Shown: in pieces, positions 33,291 through 45,409 of the stretch
Position numbering within the stretch: the first letter of the stretch is position 1
Layout of the letters: every line of letters begins with the position of its first letter
The notes under the pieces: generated by a model
Database searches by the model: none
What the model was told of the DNA's origin: nothing
The model's input: only the letters and a program-made list of their open reading frames with translations
Made by a program: the position numbers and the translations under genes
Assembly: GCA_013146195.2 (NCBI GenBank)
Contig: CM028379.1
Location: 85,657,661 to 85,721,660 of the forward strand
DNA from: Codonopsis lanceolata
Taxonomy: Eukaryota; Streptophyta; Magnoliopsida; Asterales; Campanulaceae
Reading direction: 5' to 3'
DNA: 64,000 nucleotides

Positions 33291-35091
33291 TGTGGGTTCC
33301 CGGGAACGTGCGCCCGCGCCCCGCGCATCCTTGGATAGGGGTACGCGTACGTGCGGATGCGGGACACCACTGCTCTCATTCCATCCTCCCTTTTTTAGGG
33401 GAAGACGAAATTAAAAGTGCGAGAGGAATGCTGTCTAAGATAGCGCGTTGGAATGCGCCTCGGTTGCCTTTAGTGGATTTTTGATCCAATATCAGAACTT
33501 TTGGGTTTCCCGCATCAAGTTATCCCTTTTTTAGGGAATATCAGGATATGGGAATGCATCACCCTTTCATTCTTATCTTCCCTTTTTTAGGGGAAAACGG
33601 AAAAGTGCAAAAAAAGATGTTGCGGCGCCCCCACTATGGATTTTATAAAAATAGCCTTATGGCCTATTTCGGGTCACTATGGGAGCTTTTGGTTTTCCGC
33701 ATCAAGTTATCCCTTGTTTAGCGAATACCAGGATATGTGAATACATCACCCTTCCATTCTCACTCTCCCTTTTTTAGGGGAAAACGGAAAAGTGCAAGGA
33801 AGGAGTGTTACGAGGCCCCACTGGATCCAAAATGTTTTAGAGTCGCCATCTTTATTTTAAGGCAAAAATGAAGCAAAACCAAAAAAAGAAAAGAAAAACC
33901 AGAGATAGAAAACGGGTTCGAAGGCTAAGTTACGAGTTGGGAAGGTGCTAGGCACCCAACTCGCCCTTTCGGTCTCAAAAATGGTTTTTGGCTAAAGTAT
34001 GCTTTTTGTTATACTTATCTAGCAAATAAATAAAGCATTTAAAGACAGGAAAATAAAAGCAAACACATCAGTGGCTACATTATTTACGGAATTGCAGCCA
34101 TTTCCTTACAATAATTACAAATATATTTAAAAATATTTGGCCATTATAACGGCTCTTTTACATAATATTTCCTAGCTAAATCCGGGCAGCACAACGGCTT
34201 ATATTTGCTACATTGGGCCGGATTTAAAGAATAACTTTTTTAAAAAAATAGCGCCCTTAAAGGCTATTACCTTTTAGAGCGCGGTGTGCTCGCTCTGTCC
34301 TTCAGGGAGAGGGAGTCTTTTTTGTTGTTGTTGTTGTTGTGATTTGGGCAGAGTGACTGCTTATTTCGGATGGTTTTGGCTCGTTCACTCGGGCAGAATG
34401 ACGGCTTATTTGTGGTTGTTTTGGCCTTTTTGGTTGGGCGGAATAACGGCTTATTTTAGGTGTTTTTCAGCCTATTACTCGGGCAGAGTAACGGTTTACT
34501 TTATGGTTTTTGGGCCGGGGAAGTGGGGTGGATACCTAACTAAAAAGCTAGGGATCACTTTTAACCGGTGGGTTTTTGTTTTGGCGGAGTTTGGACGGGG
34601 TTTCGAAGCTTTGGTGGGCTAGACACTCCCTGTCTCACTTCTCTCGCTACTCTCGGCGTTATAAGAACGCAGAGGATTTCTTCAGCGTTTCTTTGCGATC
34701 AATTCTCTCTGTCTGAAGTGAGCCTCAGCACTCATATTTATAGCTGGACGAAGGGACTCATCGGGGATTAAAAAATCCCTCAGCACGCTGATAAAACGGG
34801 TACTCCAGCCTTCGTCGCTTGTACAATGCGTTAACTGGGAGAGCCACTGTAGCATGGATGACGCGGAAACCACCTTGGCTTGGCGCGGCACCAGACAAGC
34901 CTTTTGGCCGCGCCAAAGCCCTATTCAAGTTTCAAAATTGGCACTTTCACCCCTCGCATTTTACTGTTTTGCGCATCCTGCTTTGCCTTTCACATTTTTG
35001 ACTCCTGTAACTTGATATTTGTTAAGTTTAAGCAGTTCTTGATATCACATGTCAGAGTCACATATCAGGGGTACGAATTGGGGTGTCTACA
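33291..35091 (-). mobile_element. Solo LTR inserted in gag
   Basis: 1801 bp, TGTGGGTTCCC...GGGGTGTCTACA, with perfect ATATG duplications (33286-33290, 35092-35096). Removing it plus one ATATG joins the two gag pieces in frame (NSPH to MDPRSY). It is related to the flanking LTRs but belongs to a divergent subfamily. Minus-strand TATAAATA near 34735-34742 marks its promoter. It holds about four imperfect repeats of roughly 50 bp built on CGGGCAGAGTGACTGCTTAT (34340-34510). Confidence 0.9.
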
Positions 35092-35096
35092 ATATG

Positions 35097-35455
35097 TGGG
35101 CTATTTTGGAGTGGATTGGTGATGGGGAAGGGAAGATCATTTGGAATTTGGCTTGGGAAAGGATATGGAGGGTAGGGTGAGAAAGGATTAAAGTTTGGGT
35201 AATAAGGGTTAGGTGGGGGATTTGTATTTGGGGTACTAGCGGTATTTGGTGGGTTGGTGTTTGGCTGAGGGCTTGGGTTTGGAGGAACATGGGAAGTTGA
35301 CGCTTCTTGATGGGTCGCAGGGAAAAAGGTTCCCTCACCACTGGGTTTTAAACTTTGTAGGAGATTGGCCATTTTGATCTAGCCACTGTTGCATAGCCGG
35401 AGTCGGAGCGTACCCTGGAACCCCTGTATCTCTGTACCCACTACAGACTGTTCAT
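35097..35455 (-). pseudogene. gag N-terminus, copy A
   Basis: Minus-strand gag head with the Pro/Asn-rich linker (NPSPQPNTNPPN, PYPPYPFPSQIP). Relative to copy B, 35 bp are missing at about 35372, which shifts the frame. It continues into 33285 once the solo LTR is removed. Confidence 0.75.
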
Positions 35456-36742
35456 TTTCAGCTGCCATTCTGCTCAAATCTGTACCCTTTGTACTGATTC
35501 TGTCTTTTTCTGATCTGACCCCGACACTTTCTGAGCTGATTTATGTGCCTGTATCCCGTATCAACTGACCAGCATTATCTCTGCCTTTCCAAACTCAGGC
35601 CAGTTTTCTGAGGAAAAGGGTTGAAGGTATCAGAAAGGGTTAACTGAAGGCTTTCTGGGTTTAGAGTACAACGTGCCTTTATTAATATTTTTATTATTAT
35701 TATTCGTTTTCCCTACAATTAATCGGACAAGCACCCGCTTTGTTTTGACAGTCTCAGGATTATTCTTGGAATAGTGGATTCTTTCTCCAGAGTATAGGAC
35801 ATTCATATTCCACCTGTCTTTCGACTCCCCAAGATTGGACTGATCTCAGGCGAAGGGCCTATACTCTTTCCAGGATCTACCATTCAAAATGGTCTAGGTC
35901 GAACATCAGAAAATTATTAGTCAGCCCCTATGTATACTATTATTCATATCTTCTTCTTCTTTTTTTCTTTGTTTTTTTTTTTGGTTTACACAAGGATTGG
36001 TCAATAATTCAAAGATGTAAAAATCAATCGGTCTATGAAGTGTCATGAGAATCTATATGCAATTTAACGTTGGCTGATGCAGGGGGTAAGTTGGTCATGG
36101 TGTAAGGTAGCAATTCGGAATATTTCTACGTGCGTGCGCGTGTGTGCGGTATCTAGAAAGCAGTAAAATCCTTTTTTCAGAGATAAAGCAGCAAATAAAG
36201 CATATATGGCTTGTCTTGCTGTTCTTTGTGGATTTTTCTCGGCTTTTTTAGTTTGAGCGCGAGCAAGCAACAATTCAGATCAAGAAATAGAAAGAAAAGT
36301 GGGGAATCTATCTATTCCTACTAATTACATATTGGTCCTAGTTCCCAAAATAAAATGACAGAATGAGAGAACATGTACCTATTTTGTGCAATAAAAATAA
36401 AGCACACAAAATAAAAATATAAAGCAGAATAAAGCAATAATAAAATAAATCCCCAGCCCTTTTGTTATGCTGCCCGGAAATCTACTTTATTTTTATTTTA
36501 TTTTTTTGCTTTTGTTTTTGTTTGTAAATATACCTGTAATGATAACTGAAACGAAGCTGCTGCAAGATGGAGGATCATATCTACAAATATATACACAGAT
36601 ATATAAGACTGCAATATTTAAAATGTTAAAGAAATATAATAAGTATATTTTAGCTAGAAACTAAAGAAAACTGATATATATTTTTTGTGAGAACTGAGTC
36701 CAGCCCTCAATTTTTATTTTCTTTAAAATAAAAACGACGTCT
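35456..36742 (-). repeat. Leader (5' UTR), copy A
   Basis: Non-coding leader between primer site and gag, colinear with copy B (30988-32314). Confidence 0.85.
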
Positions 36743-36757
36743 CCAGCAGAGTCGCCA
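36743..36757 (-). other. Primer-binding site, copy A
   Basis: The minus strand reads TGGCGACTCTGCTGG one base after the 5' LTR, in the place expected for a tRNA primer. It is not the initiator-Met type. Confidence 0.75.
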
Positions 36758-36758
36758 C

Positions 36759-38516
36759 TGTCAGTGCCCCGAAAAATATCCCCCCAGATCGCGCGCTCCC
36801 TTTTTAAGGGGAACCCGCGGCTCAGGAAGGACATCACTCTTTTCATTCTATCCCCCTTTGTTTAGGGGAAGACGAAATTAAAAGTGCAAAAAGAGTGTTG
36901 TTGAAAAGCGTGTTGAATACATCTCGATCACGCCTCGGTCACTTAAGTGTGCTTTTAGTCCATTATGAGATCTTTGGATTTCTCTGTATCACATCCTCCC
37001 TTGTTTAGGGGAAAACAAAATACAGAAAACGCATCACCCTTTTCATTCTCATCGTCCCTTGTTTAGGGGAAAACGGAAAAGTGAAAAAAAAGGATGTTGC
37101 GAGCCTCACTGTGATCTAGGTTTATTTTGGATCGCTATGAGTGCATTGGGTTTCTCCGTATCCCATCCTCCCTTGTTTAGGAGAAAACAAAATACAGAAA
37201 ATGCATCACCATTTTCATTCTCATCGTCCCTTGTTTAGGGGAAAACGGAAAAGTGCAAAAATAGGATGTTGCGGGCCTCACTGTGATCCAAAATGTTGTA
37301 ACAGAGTCGCCATCTTTATTTTAAGGAGAAATAAAGAAAAACCAAAAAATAACCATAGTTTGTAAAAAAAGGGTTCGGGGGCTAAGTTACGAGTTGGGAA
37401 GGTGTTAGGCACCCAACTCACCCTTTCGATCTCAAAAATAGTTTTTGGCTAAAATATGTTTTTATTATATTTATTCAGCAAATAAAATAAAGCATTGAAG
37501 CACATATACATGTATCTACATTATTTACAGACTTGTAGTCGCCTCCTTCCAGTAATTACAAATGCATTTATAAATATTTGGCCATAATAATGGCTCTTTT
37601 TAGTGCTATTTTCTATAGAAATCCAGGCAGCATAACTGCTTATATTTTTACATTGGGCTGGATGAAAATAACATTTTTATATAAAAATCTCTTAAAGGCT
37701 TACCTTTAAAAGAGTAAGTTGTGCTCGCTCTGTCCTTCCGGGAGAGGGAGTCTTTTGCTGCTGTTGTGATTCGGGTAAAGTAACTGCTTCCGAAAGCTGC
37801 TTTCAGGCACCGTGAAATGGGCGGAGCAACCGCCATGCTTTTGTGTTGTTTGCTTGCGTTGGCGGAATCGCGTAACAACTGCTTGCTTTTGGCGGATTTG
37901 GCATCAGGATTTGGGCAGAGTAACTGCTCTTTTTTGGATTTTCGGACCAGAGAAATTAGGTGGAACTCTAGTTGGAAGGCTAAGGTTCACTTTGACCGGT
38001 TGGATTTGTGTTTTGAGGAGATTTGACGAAGCTTCGAGGCTTATAGGAGGATGGGTACTCTCTCTCTCTCGCTCACTGCGTAAACTGAACGCTGTTTCTT
38101 TTACTACGTGAACTGTGTGCGAAGTGAAATCGTTTTTCTTTCACTGAGGCCGAGCACCTCTATTTATAGTTGGGAATGGGGATCCTGTTGGCATTTTGAG
38201 TTTTCTTTATGTGTTTCATCGACTTGTACCGCACGCTTGAGAGAGTGTACCGAAGGCAAAGTGCTACAGTGCACTAGCACTATGCTGGCGCCACCCACAT
38301 ATGAAGTGGGCGCCGCGCCTGGTTTCCCTATTAGGGGCTCCAGGTTCCAAACTTAGGCCTTTTTTGACACTTTGGCCCCTGCATTTCACTGTTTTACGCA
38401 TCCTGTTTTTCCTTTTGCATTTTTAAACCATGTAACTTGACATTTGTTAAGTTTTAACAGGTCTTGATATCGCATGTCATGTCACATACCAGGGATACGA
38501 AATTGGGGTGTCTATA
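36759..38516 (-). repeat. 5' LTR of the composite element
   Basis: 1758 bp, TGTCAGTGCCCC...GGGGTGTCTATA. The minus strand has TATAAATA at 38161-38168, a good core promoter, which fixes the orientation. Confidence 0.9.
38161..38168 (-). promoter_or_regulatory. TATA box of the 5' LTR
   Basis: TATAAATA on the minus strand. The same site in the left LTR is mutated and in the inserted solo LTR is intact. Confidence 0.6.
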
Positions 38517-38794
38517 ATGGTCCTTCCCCTTACTGATTAGAATCTTAGGTTTCCTCGAAAAAGAAAGCTAAGGAAGAATGGACAAACTGGGATAGTCAAT
38601 TCCTGAAACTATAAAGAACTAAAAAAGGTATTTATAGCTTGAGCATATAAATATTTATATATATAGGCAATTTTAATCACCTGGAAAGCCCCATTTATCC
38701 AAACATCAAACTCTTTTTCATTATAGCCACCTCTTCCAATTCTTTCTCATTAACGCCACCTTAATCACCTGGGTTTGGTCTAAACCACCAACAT

Positions 38795-38960
38795 GTTTGA
38801 TGATATTGATGCCAAAATCGAGAATTTCAAGTGTCTTACCTTTGTTGATACTAAGATGGCTTCATCTTTGGACAACCCAATTGGGTTGATCATGTAATCC
38901 ACCATGAGTTCACGAGACTTGTTCTTGATATCATCATCTACATATCACTAGTAGGAAATG
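38795..38960 (-). pseudogene. mTERF-like gene fragment
   Basis: The minus strand reads SRELMVDYMINPIGLSKDEA then ILVSTKVRHLKF, which resembles the start of plant mTERF proteins (organelle nucleic-acid-binding helical repeats), where YLINSCGLS-type and KV-HLK blocks occur. The frame ends soon after (stop near 38794) and no mTERF repeats follow. Probably a stray gene piece; the match is short and from memory. Confidence 0.35.
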
Positions 38961-39332
38961 AAGTTGAGTAAAGCAAGTGAATAGGAAAAAAGAAAAGGAA
39001 AAGTAAAGGAAAGGGAGTGGTCATGCGAGAAATAAACAAAACGTGGAAGAAGATGATAGTTGGTATTTTAGTAACAATTTTATTAAAGCGAACTTTAGCG
39101 GTTCCAAAATAATTTTGAGGACAAAAGAGGTTGGAAATCTTGCAAAGTTAATCGGCTTGCAATTTATCCTTTTAATTAAAATTATTAGGTTTAATTAATT
39201 TGTTGGTCCCTCGAATTTATGGAAATCATTTATTTGATCATGCTACTAAAAAAATAATTTGTTTGGTCCTACATGCTAACTTTTTCTGTCAGATTCTCCC
39301 CTTACCCCGTTAACGTTAAATTTTTTGTCTAC

Positions 39333-41205
39333 AAGATGGGCTCGATGGTTGTTTTTCTCGAAGGTTGGATGAAGGAAGAGTTGTTGATTGCAGTGGGAAG
39401 GGATGGTAATAATCAAATGTTTCTAGTTGCATGGGGGGTGTAAGTGGAAAACAAGAGATCTTGGGGTTGGTTTCTAAGTCATCTAATCAAGGACTTAGAA
39501 ATGGAAGATGGCAATGGATGGATCATCATTTTAGACCAAAAAAAAGGTACTGTTGTTAGTGCTTTAATTTATACAATTATTGTAATATCCAGATATGTTT
39601 TATAGGAAATGTTGCTAGTGCTTTAATTTATACAAAAGGTACTGTTGTTAGTGCTTTAATTTATACATGTCTGCTTTAATTTGTTTTCTGCGGGGACTTG
39701 TGATATCCATTTATGAGATGTTGTCGAATTGTGAGCATAGAGCATGTGATATATGCTAATTGGTCAAGGAAATTTAGAGGTCTAGAATACAAGGGTTATT
39801 TATGGGGAATTGTTAGGTCAACTAACCTAGAAATGTACAACATACATTGTCATTAATTGAGAGATCTAGATAAAGAAGCATATAGTGACTTGATGAATAG
39901 AAATCCAGAGAAGTGGTGCAAGGTTTTCTTCACTACTTTAAGTAAGTGTGACAACTGTGAGAATAATATATGTGAAGGTTTTAATGGGTCTTTAGTGAAG
40001 GATAAGGGTAAACCATTGATTTATATATTGGGACATTTAAGAATGTCCATGATAACCAGAATGTATAAAAAGGGATGGATCTCTAATAATTGGATGTTAT
40101 ATGTCGTAGGATTAGAATGAAAAATTGAAACAACCATGTCTGAATTTTAAAAGTGGACGGCTACATATAATGGAGAGAACAAGTTCCAAGTGGACTACAT
40201 GAAGATGGGATATATTGTTGACATCCAAAATAGGACATGTACTTGTAGGGAATGGGATTTAACTGGAATCCCTTGTTGTCATGCCAGTGCTGGGTTGGTT
40301 AGGATTGGGACGAGGATATAGTATTTCATTGATGACTGCTATAAGAAGGAAGAGTTTCTTAAGGCATATTCATGTAGTATTGACCCTATATATGGTGAAA
40401 ACAATTGGGTAAAATCTGGAAATGAGCCATTGAAGCCTCAAGGCAATGTCAGGGAGGCCAAAGAAAAACAAAGTGAAGGCACTTGAGGAAAAAATGTAAA
40501 GGAAACAACAGAGGGCACTGAAAGACCAAGTCAAAAAAGGGAAGGACATTGCTTGTATTAATTGCAATGAAATAGGTCATAACAAGAGAGGGTGCAAAAA
40601 TACAAGGTAACTAATGAGACAATTACATATACACAAGCCAGTGGGTCCAAAGTAAGGAACACAACATGCAAATTTCTTTAATTTAGCCTTGATTAATTGT
40701 TTTTTGTTGTTGATGTTTTTGCATATCATTTCTTTCTAGATTATGGGTACTTCAAACAAAAAAGAACCAACTCCAATTCGAAGAGTTTACACCAAACATA
40801 GGAATGAGGGTAGGAAGAAGATCCCTCAAGTTCCTGAAGCTGAAAAAAGAAAGAGAGTGAGGAATTTAACCCATGATTACTGTGGACTTTATGTTACACC
40901 GACTGGACAAACGTTATATAAAGTATGCTAAGTTATTTTATGTTTATTTTGTACCCTTTTGATATGCCTTAAGTATGAAAACTAACATTACATGTTTTGT
41001 ACTTTTTTTAGACTGCTGGAGCATCTAGGCCTATGAATTTAGATACTTATGCACCACCAAATCAAGCCACTTCCTTAAGGCAAGTAGCTCAACCCACATC
41101 AATTGCAGCACATCCACCGACATCAAGTGCCTCACTTCCACCCATATCTCGATACAAACAACTTCATTCAAAATTCATTGTAAAGGATGACCTATTGAAG
41201 GAGTA
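39333..41205 (+). pseudogene. MURA-type MULE transposase remnant
   Basis: Read across frames: GLDGCF, then ELLIAVGRDGNNQMFLVAWG and GWIIILDQKKG (DDE transposase core), YANWSRKFRGLEYKGYLWGI, then an open stretch 39857-40120 with KCDNCENNICEGFNG. The SWIM zinc finger CTCREWDLTGIPCCHA is near 40228 and a CCHC knuckle (CINCNEIGHNKRGC) near 40556. A basic tail (40743-40931) and a Pro/Ser-rich end follow. The N-terminal third is missing and several stops and shifts are present. A short duplicated block (about 39547-39670) interrupts the core. Confidence 0.82.
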
Positions 41206-41475
41206 AAAGTTAGTCATTCTATGACCAAATTCATAACAATTGGTCCCTTTTTTGGACAATTTTAAAACTTTTGTGAACATTAACATTTGGTCCCTTTTTG
41301 TGTGTGGAGAATTTGAACACTTTTGCGATCATTAACATCTGGTTGTGTATACAGAAGTTGGTAACCTTTGGTTGTGCATAACAGTGGGGAAATCCATTTG
41401 GTTGACAACATTTTGGTTATGTATAGCAGTGGAGAAATCCATTTGGTTGTCAACATTTTGGGGTATGTGTGTGCG
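41206..41475. repeat. MULE spacer with a two-copy ~48-bp tandem repeat
   Basis: AACAGTGGGGAAATCCATTT followed by GGTTGACAACATTTT occurs twice in a row (about 41375-41460) with a few differences. Non-coding. Confidence 0.6.
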
Positions 41476-44400
41476 TGAGAAATTCTTTCTGCATAACTTC
41501 CATCGATGGCCAGCCATGAGAGAATTTGCCCACAAAAGACAATTGGAATGGTTTAGAGAGAGCAAATACAATAGATGGGGTGAGGCGAAGTGCTGGTTCC
41601 CTTTTGTACAAGGAGGGGGGGATTAATGGAAGGAATTCGGATGATGGAGCCGAAGAGAAAAGAGACGCAAAAGATTTCTTTGCCGTTGGAGGGGGAGGTA
41701 TCGAAAAAGGAGGATCCTCAACGGCAGCCATGAAGGCAGTGGCACACCAAAACGACATATCAAACCTAGAGAGAATTTTGGCTAGAGATAGAACTAATTG
41801 TCTTAATAAGACTTGCTCTACTCACTCGCCCATCCTTTTATCTATTTTTGATACTTTTAAAGCTCGACCTTACCACTTCAGATTTCTGAATATTTGGACT
41901 ACGGATCACTCTTTTATTGATGTAGTTCGGGTTCTTGGAATAAATCTCGTAGTGGTCGCCCTATGGTGTGTTTTGCGAACAATTTGAAGGATGTCCGTGT
42001 TGCTCTTAAATAATGGAACAAAAGTACTTTTGGTAACATCTTCCAAGCTACTACGGAGGCGGAAGACTATGTTCTTGAAAGATAGATGTTATATGAATCT
42101 AACAACACTAGTGAAAATCAGACTGCTCTTCATCTGGCCAAGGTAAAACTTCAATTTAAGCTGAAGATTGAGGAAGATTTCTGGCGACAAAAATCTCATC
42201 TCCGCTGGCTGAAAGAGTGTGAAGGTAACACTGAATTATTTCATTCTTCTGTGAAGTAAACTCGTAGCAATCTCTTTATTCATGAGATTCAAGACATGCA
42301 TGGCAATACTCTTACTGATGAAGATGACATTAAAAGGGCAGCTGTGGAATTTTATAGTGCCCAACTTTCTGCATATACTCGTTCTGATGAGGACCTTTTA
42401 TCAGTCATTCATTCTCTTGTGAATTTAGAGCAAAACAACCTTCTTACAACCCCTCCTTCTTTTGAGGAGCTTCACAAGGTTGTGTTTGAGTTAAAAGGTG
42501 ACAACACTGTAGGCGCATATGGTTTTTTGGGCACCTTTTACACTACCTGCTGGGATATCATGGCTACATATTTTCATCTTGCTATTACTGAATTTTTTTT
42601 CTTCTGGATTTGATATACCTAAGTCGTGGACGAGCACGCTCTTAATCACCATTCCTAAATCTGGTCATATTACCTCTTTCAAGGATCTGCGTCCGATAAG
42701 TCTTTGCAAATTTTGCAACAAAGTTATCTCGAAGCTGATTTCGTCTCGCTTGGCTCTTATCCTCCCTGATATTATTTCCGATAATCAGAGTGCTTTTACT
42801 AAGGGTCAGATTATTCAAGATAACTTGCAGTTAGCCCATGAAATGACTCATCATTTGAAGAAGAAAATAAATGGTTCCAATGTCATTATTAAATTGGACA
42901 TGGCTAAGGCTTTCGACAGATTTTCCTGGATCTTCTTCATTAATGTGATGCGGAAATTTGGGTTTGGAGAAGTGTTTATTGACATGATCTGGCGTATAGT
43001 TTCCGATAACTGGTTTTCGATTTTGGTCAATGGTTCTTCGGCTGGTTTCTTTCACTATTCGAGAGGTTTGAGACAAGGAGATCCACTCTCTCCTAGCATG
43101 TTTATCATTGCTGCTGAAGTTCTGAGTCGTTCGTTAAATAAGATGCAAATTACGCACCCTCACTATGCTTTTCGCTATAATATTGGTTGTCCTATTATTT
43201 ATCATCTGTCCTTCGCTGATGACATTGTCATTTTTTGTAACGACAACAAACACTCATTGATTCAACATCGTAACTTACTATCTGCCAACGAGAGATGCTC
43301 GGGTCAGATGATTAACGCTAGTAAGAGCTGCTTTATGGTCTCTAGTTACACCTTCCCTCTAGAATCGCTACTATACGGAGACACTTGGGGTTCAGCTACA
43401 AACCTCTTCCAGTGAATTACTTGGGTTATCTTCTTTTTGAAGGACATAAAAAGATTTCTATATTTGACAATCTGATCGATAAGCTGCAGAAAAAAAAATA
43501 CTTCATGGGTAGGTGCGTTCCTTAATCAAACAGGAAAAATTACTCTTATCAACTCGGTTCTTCAATCTATTGTGATGTATCAATTTGCTATCCTCGACCC
43601 TTTTGTTTCTATTATCAAGCACTTTAATAGAATATTGGCCAATTTTTTTTTTTGGGTTTTATAGACGGCAAAACCAAGTCTCATTGGATAGCTTGGGATA
43701 AGTGTTATAGACCTGTTATTGAAGGAGTTGGTATTCGTTCGGTGTCTGACATTATTCATGCCTTCTCTCTAAAATTATGGTGGAGATTTCGTTCTTCTAA
43801 CAGTTTGTGGGCTCAATTCATGAGAAAGAGTTACTGTTCCTTGACTCATCCTTCTTATGCCGTAGCTCGGGGGTCTCACACTTGGCGTCGTATGTGTATG
43901 GTTCGCAGTGAGGCTAAGGCAGTCATTAAATGGATTATTGGAAAGGGTTCTTGCTCGATTTGGCTCAACAACTGGCTGCTTTGTGGTATTATTTCTCAGC
44001 CGGCTATTAGCCAACTTTCTCTATTTCGGGATCTTTTTAATGGTGCAAATAACCTTACTCATGCTACCCGCCTTGAATTGGGAGGTCAAATGGCAGATTT
44101 AATTGTTAAACAAGACATTGATATTGTTGATTGTCCTGACAGTGCCTTCTGGAGCCTCACATCTAAGGGCAATTTTACTTTAGCCTCGACATGGGAGTTA
44201 GTTCGTACTAAATGGCCTATTATGGACTCGGCTAAATTAATTTGGCACAATCATCTTCCTCGATATATCAGTGTTTTCATGTGGCATTTATGGCAGAGAA
44301 GGATTTCGATTGATGAAAGTATTATGAAGAAAGGCATTCAGATTGCTTCTCATTGTTCTTGTTGCTCTTCGGGTCAGCTCGAAACTTATTCTCACGTTTT

Positions 44401-45409
44401 TCTGTTCAGCCCGATTGCGAGCTTGGTTTGGGCTGAATTCAATAATTCAGGAGATGTGTTGTGTCCTATGGTTTCCATTAACCAAGTTTGTTTTGCTTGG
44501 TGGTACAAGAAAAATTATTCCATCCTTCATGCTATCAATCCTTCGGTTATCTTCTGGGAGGTTTGGAAATTCAGAAACACTGCTCTGCATGATGGAATTA
44601 GGATCCCAGTTAGAGTTATTATTGACAGAATTAAGTGCTTGATTGGAATGTTATATTCTATTGTTAAGGCGGCTGATCTTTTAATGCAAAATTATGTTGA
44701 TTGGAATGTTATATTCTATTATATAATTGGTCGTTATTCCAATAGATCTATTCGTGTGACTTCTTGGATCAAGCCGGTTTACGGGATGGTAAAACTTAAC
44801 ACAGATGGGGTGGGTTATGACAATCCTGGCTCGAGCTCGGGTGGTGGTATTGTTTGTGATAATTCAGGTGATTTGATTGTTGCATTTTCTTCTTTTTTCA
44901 GGTGTTTTTCCAGTTTTTTTGCCTAGTGTAATGCTCTTCTCCAAGGACTTTATTGGTTGCGTGATTATGGTTAAGGCTTCAGTGGAGAATGATTCCAAGC
45001 ATTTACTTGATTATATTTTGAGTGGTGCTAGTCCCCCTTGGCACAGTAGGTATGTGATTCGTAAAATCATCATTTCGTCTCAATCTTTGGATCTTGCGTT
45101 CTGTCATATCTTTAGAGAGGCTAACGCATTTGCTGATGCTTTGGCTAATCTTGGAGGTGATCAAGGGTTCGATAACGTCTACATGTCTGCTGCTTCTCTT
45201 CCTGACAGAATTCGTGGTCTCATCAACCTTGACCATGGTGGGACTCCTTATATTTGTATCACCTAGGGCTTTGGTGTCTTGTCTTTTTCGTTTGTTTTCT
45301 GGTTTATTTCTTTTCCGAGGTTCAGGCTCCTTTGTCCTCCCATTTATAAGGACTAGGTTGGTTGTCCCCTCAAGTTTGTATTTCATTTTTTAAAATAAAA
45401 TCTAGCATG
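41476..45409 (+). mobile_element. LINE with RNase H and inverted 5' end
   Basis: A plant L1-type LINE inserted in the MULE. The first about 290 bp (41476-41765) are the ORF1 start on the minus strand (KREPALRLTPSIVFALSKPF, WPSMEVMQKEF). From there on ORF2 runs on the plus strand. This inverted 5' segment is the signature of twin priming, combined here with loss of most of ORF1 and the endonuclease. The 3' tail (45285-45409) shares AGGCTCCTTTGTCCTCCCAT, GGTTGTCCCCTCAAG and AAATCTAGCA with two other LINE copies in the window. Confidence 0.85.
41990..45266 (+). pseudogene. LINE ORF2: reverse transcriptase, zf-RVT, RNase H
   Basis: Reverse transcriptase covers about 42610-43415 (ITSFKDLRPISLCKFCNKVI, IIKLDMAKAFDRFSWIF, GLRQGDPLSPSMFI and the catalytic FADD near 43215). 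The zinc-binding RVT domain is at about 43760-44540. An RNase H domain starts at VKLNTDGVGYDNPGSSSGGG (about 44790) and ends at REANAFADALANL (about 45120). RNase H after zf-RVT is known from one lineage of plant L1 elements. It is broken by stops at 42011 and 42257, and by frameshifts near 42600, 43412 and 44925, so it is not functional. Confidence 0.85.

Larger units (their letters stand above)
28894..38516 (-). mobile_element. Composite Ogre/Tat-like LTR element in one TSD pair
   Basis: The 9.6-kb unit is flanked by ATGGT on both sides (28889-28893, 38517-38521). Minus-strand order: full 5' LTR (36759-38516), PBS, leader, gag start (35097-35455), a foreign solo LTR (33291-35091), gag middle (32355-33285), a 24-bp LTR end (32331-32354), a second PBS, leader and gag start (30748-32330), and the 3' LTR (28894-30747). 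It therefore looks like LTR-int-LTR-int-LTR that lost most of both internal regions and nearly all of the middle LTR. The LTR block 'GGAAGGTGTTAGGCACCCAA' and the GTGGCGACTCTGCTGG primer site fit Ogre/Tat elements. No pol remains. Confidence 0.85.

Noticed and set aside
41371..41460. Short repeats as a CRISPR-like array
   Set aside because: Two adjacent copies with no spacers, in a plant genome; a simple tandem duplication.
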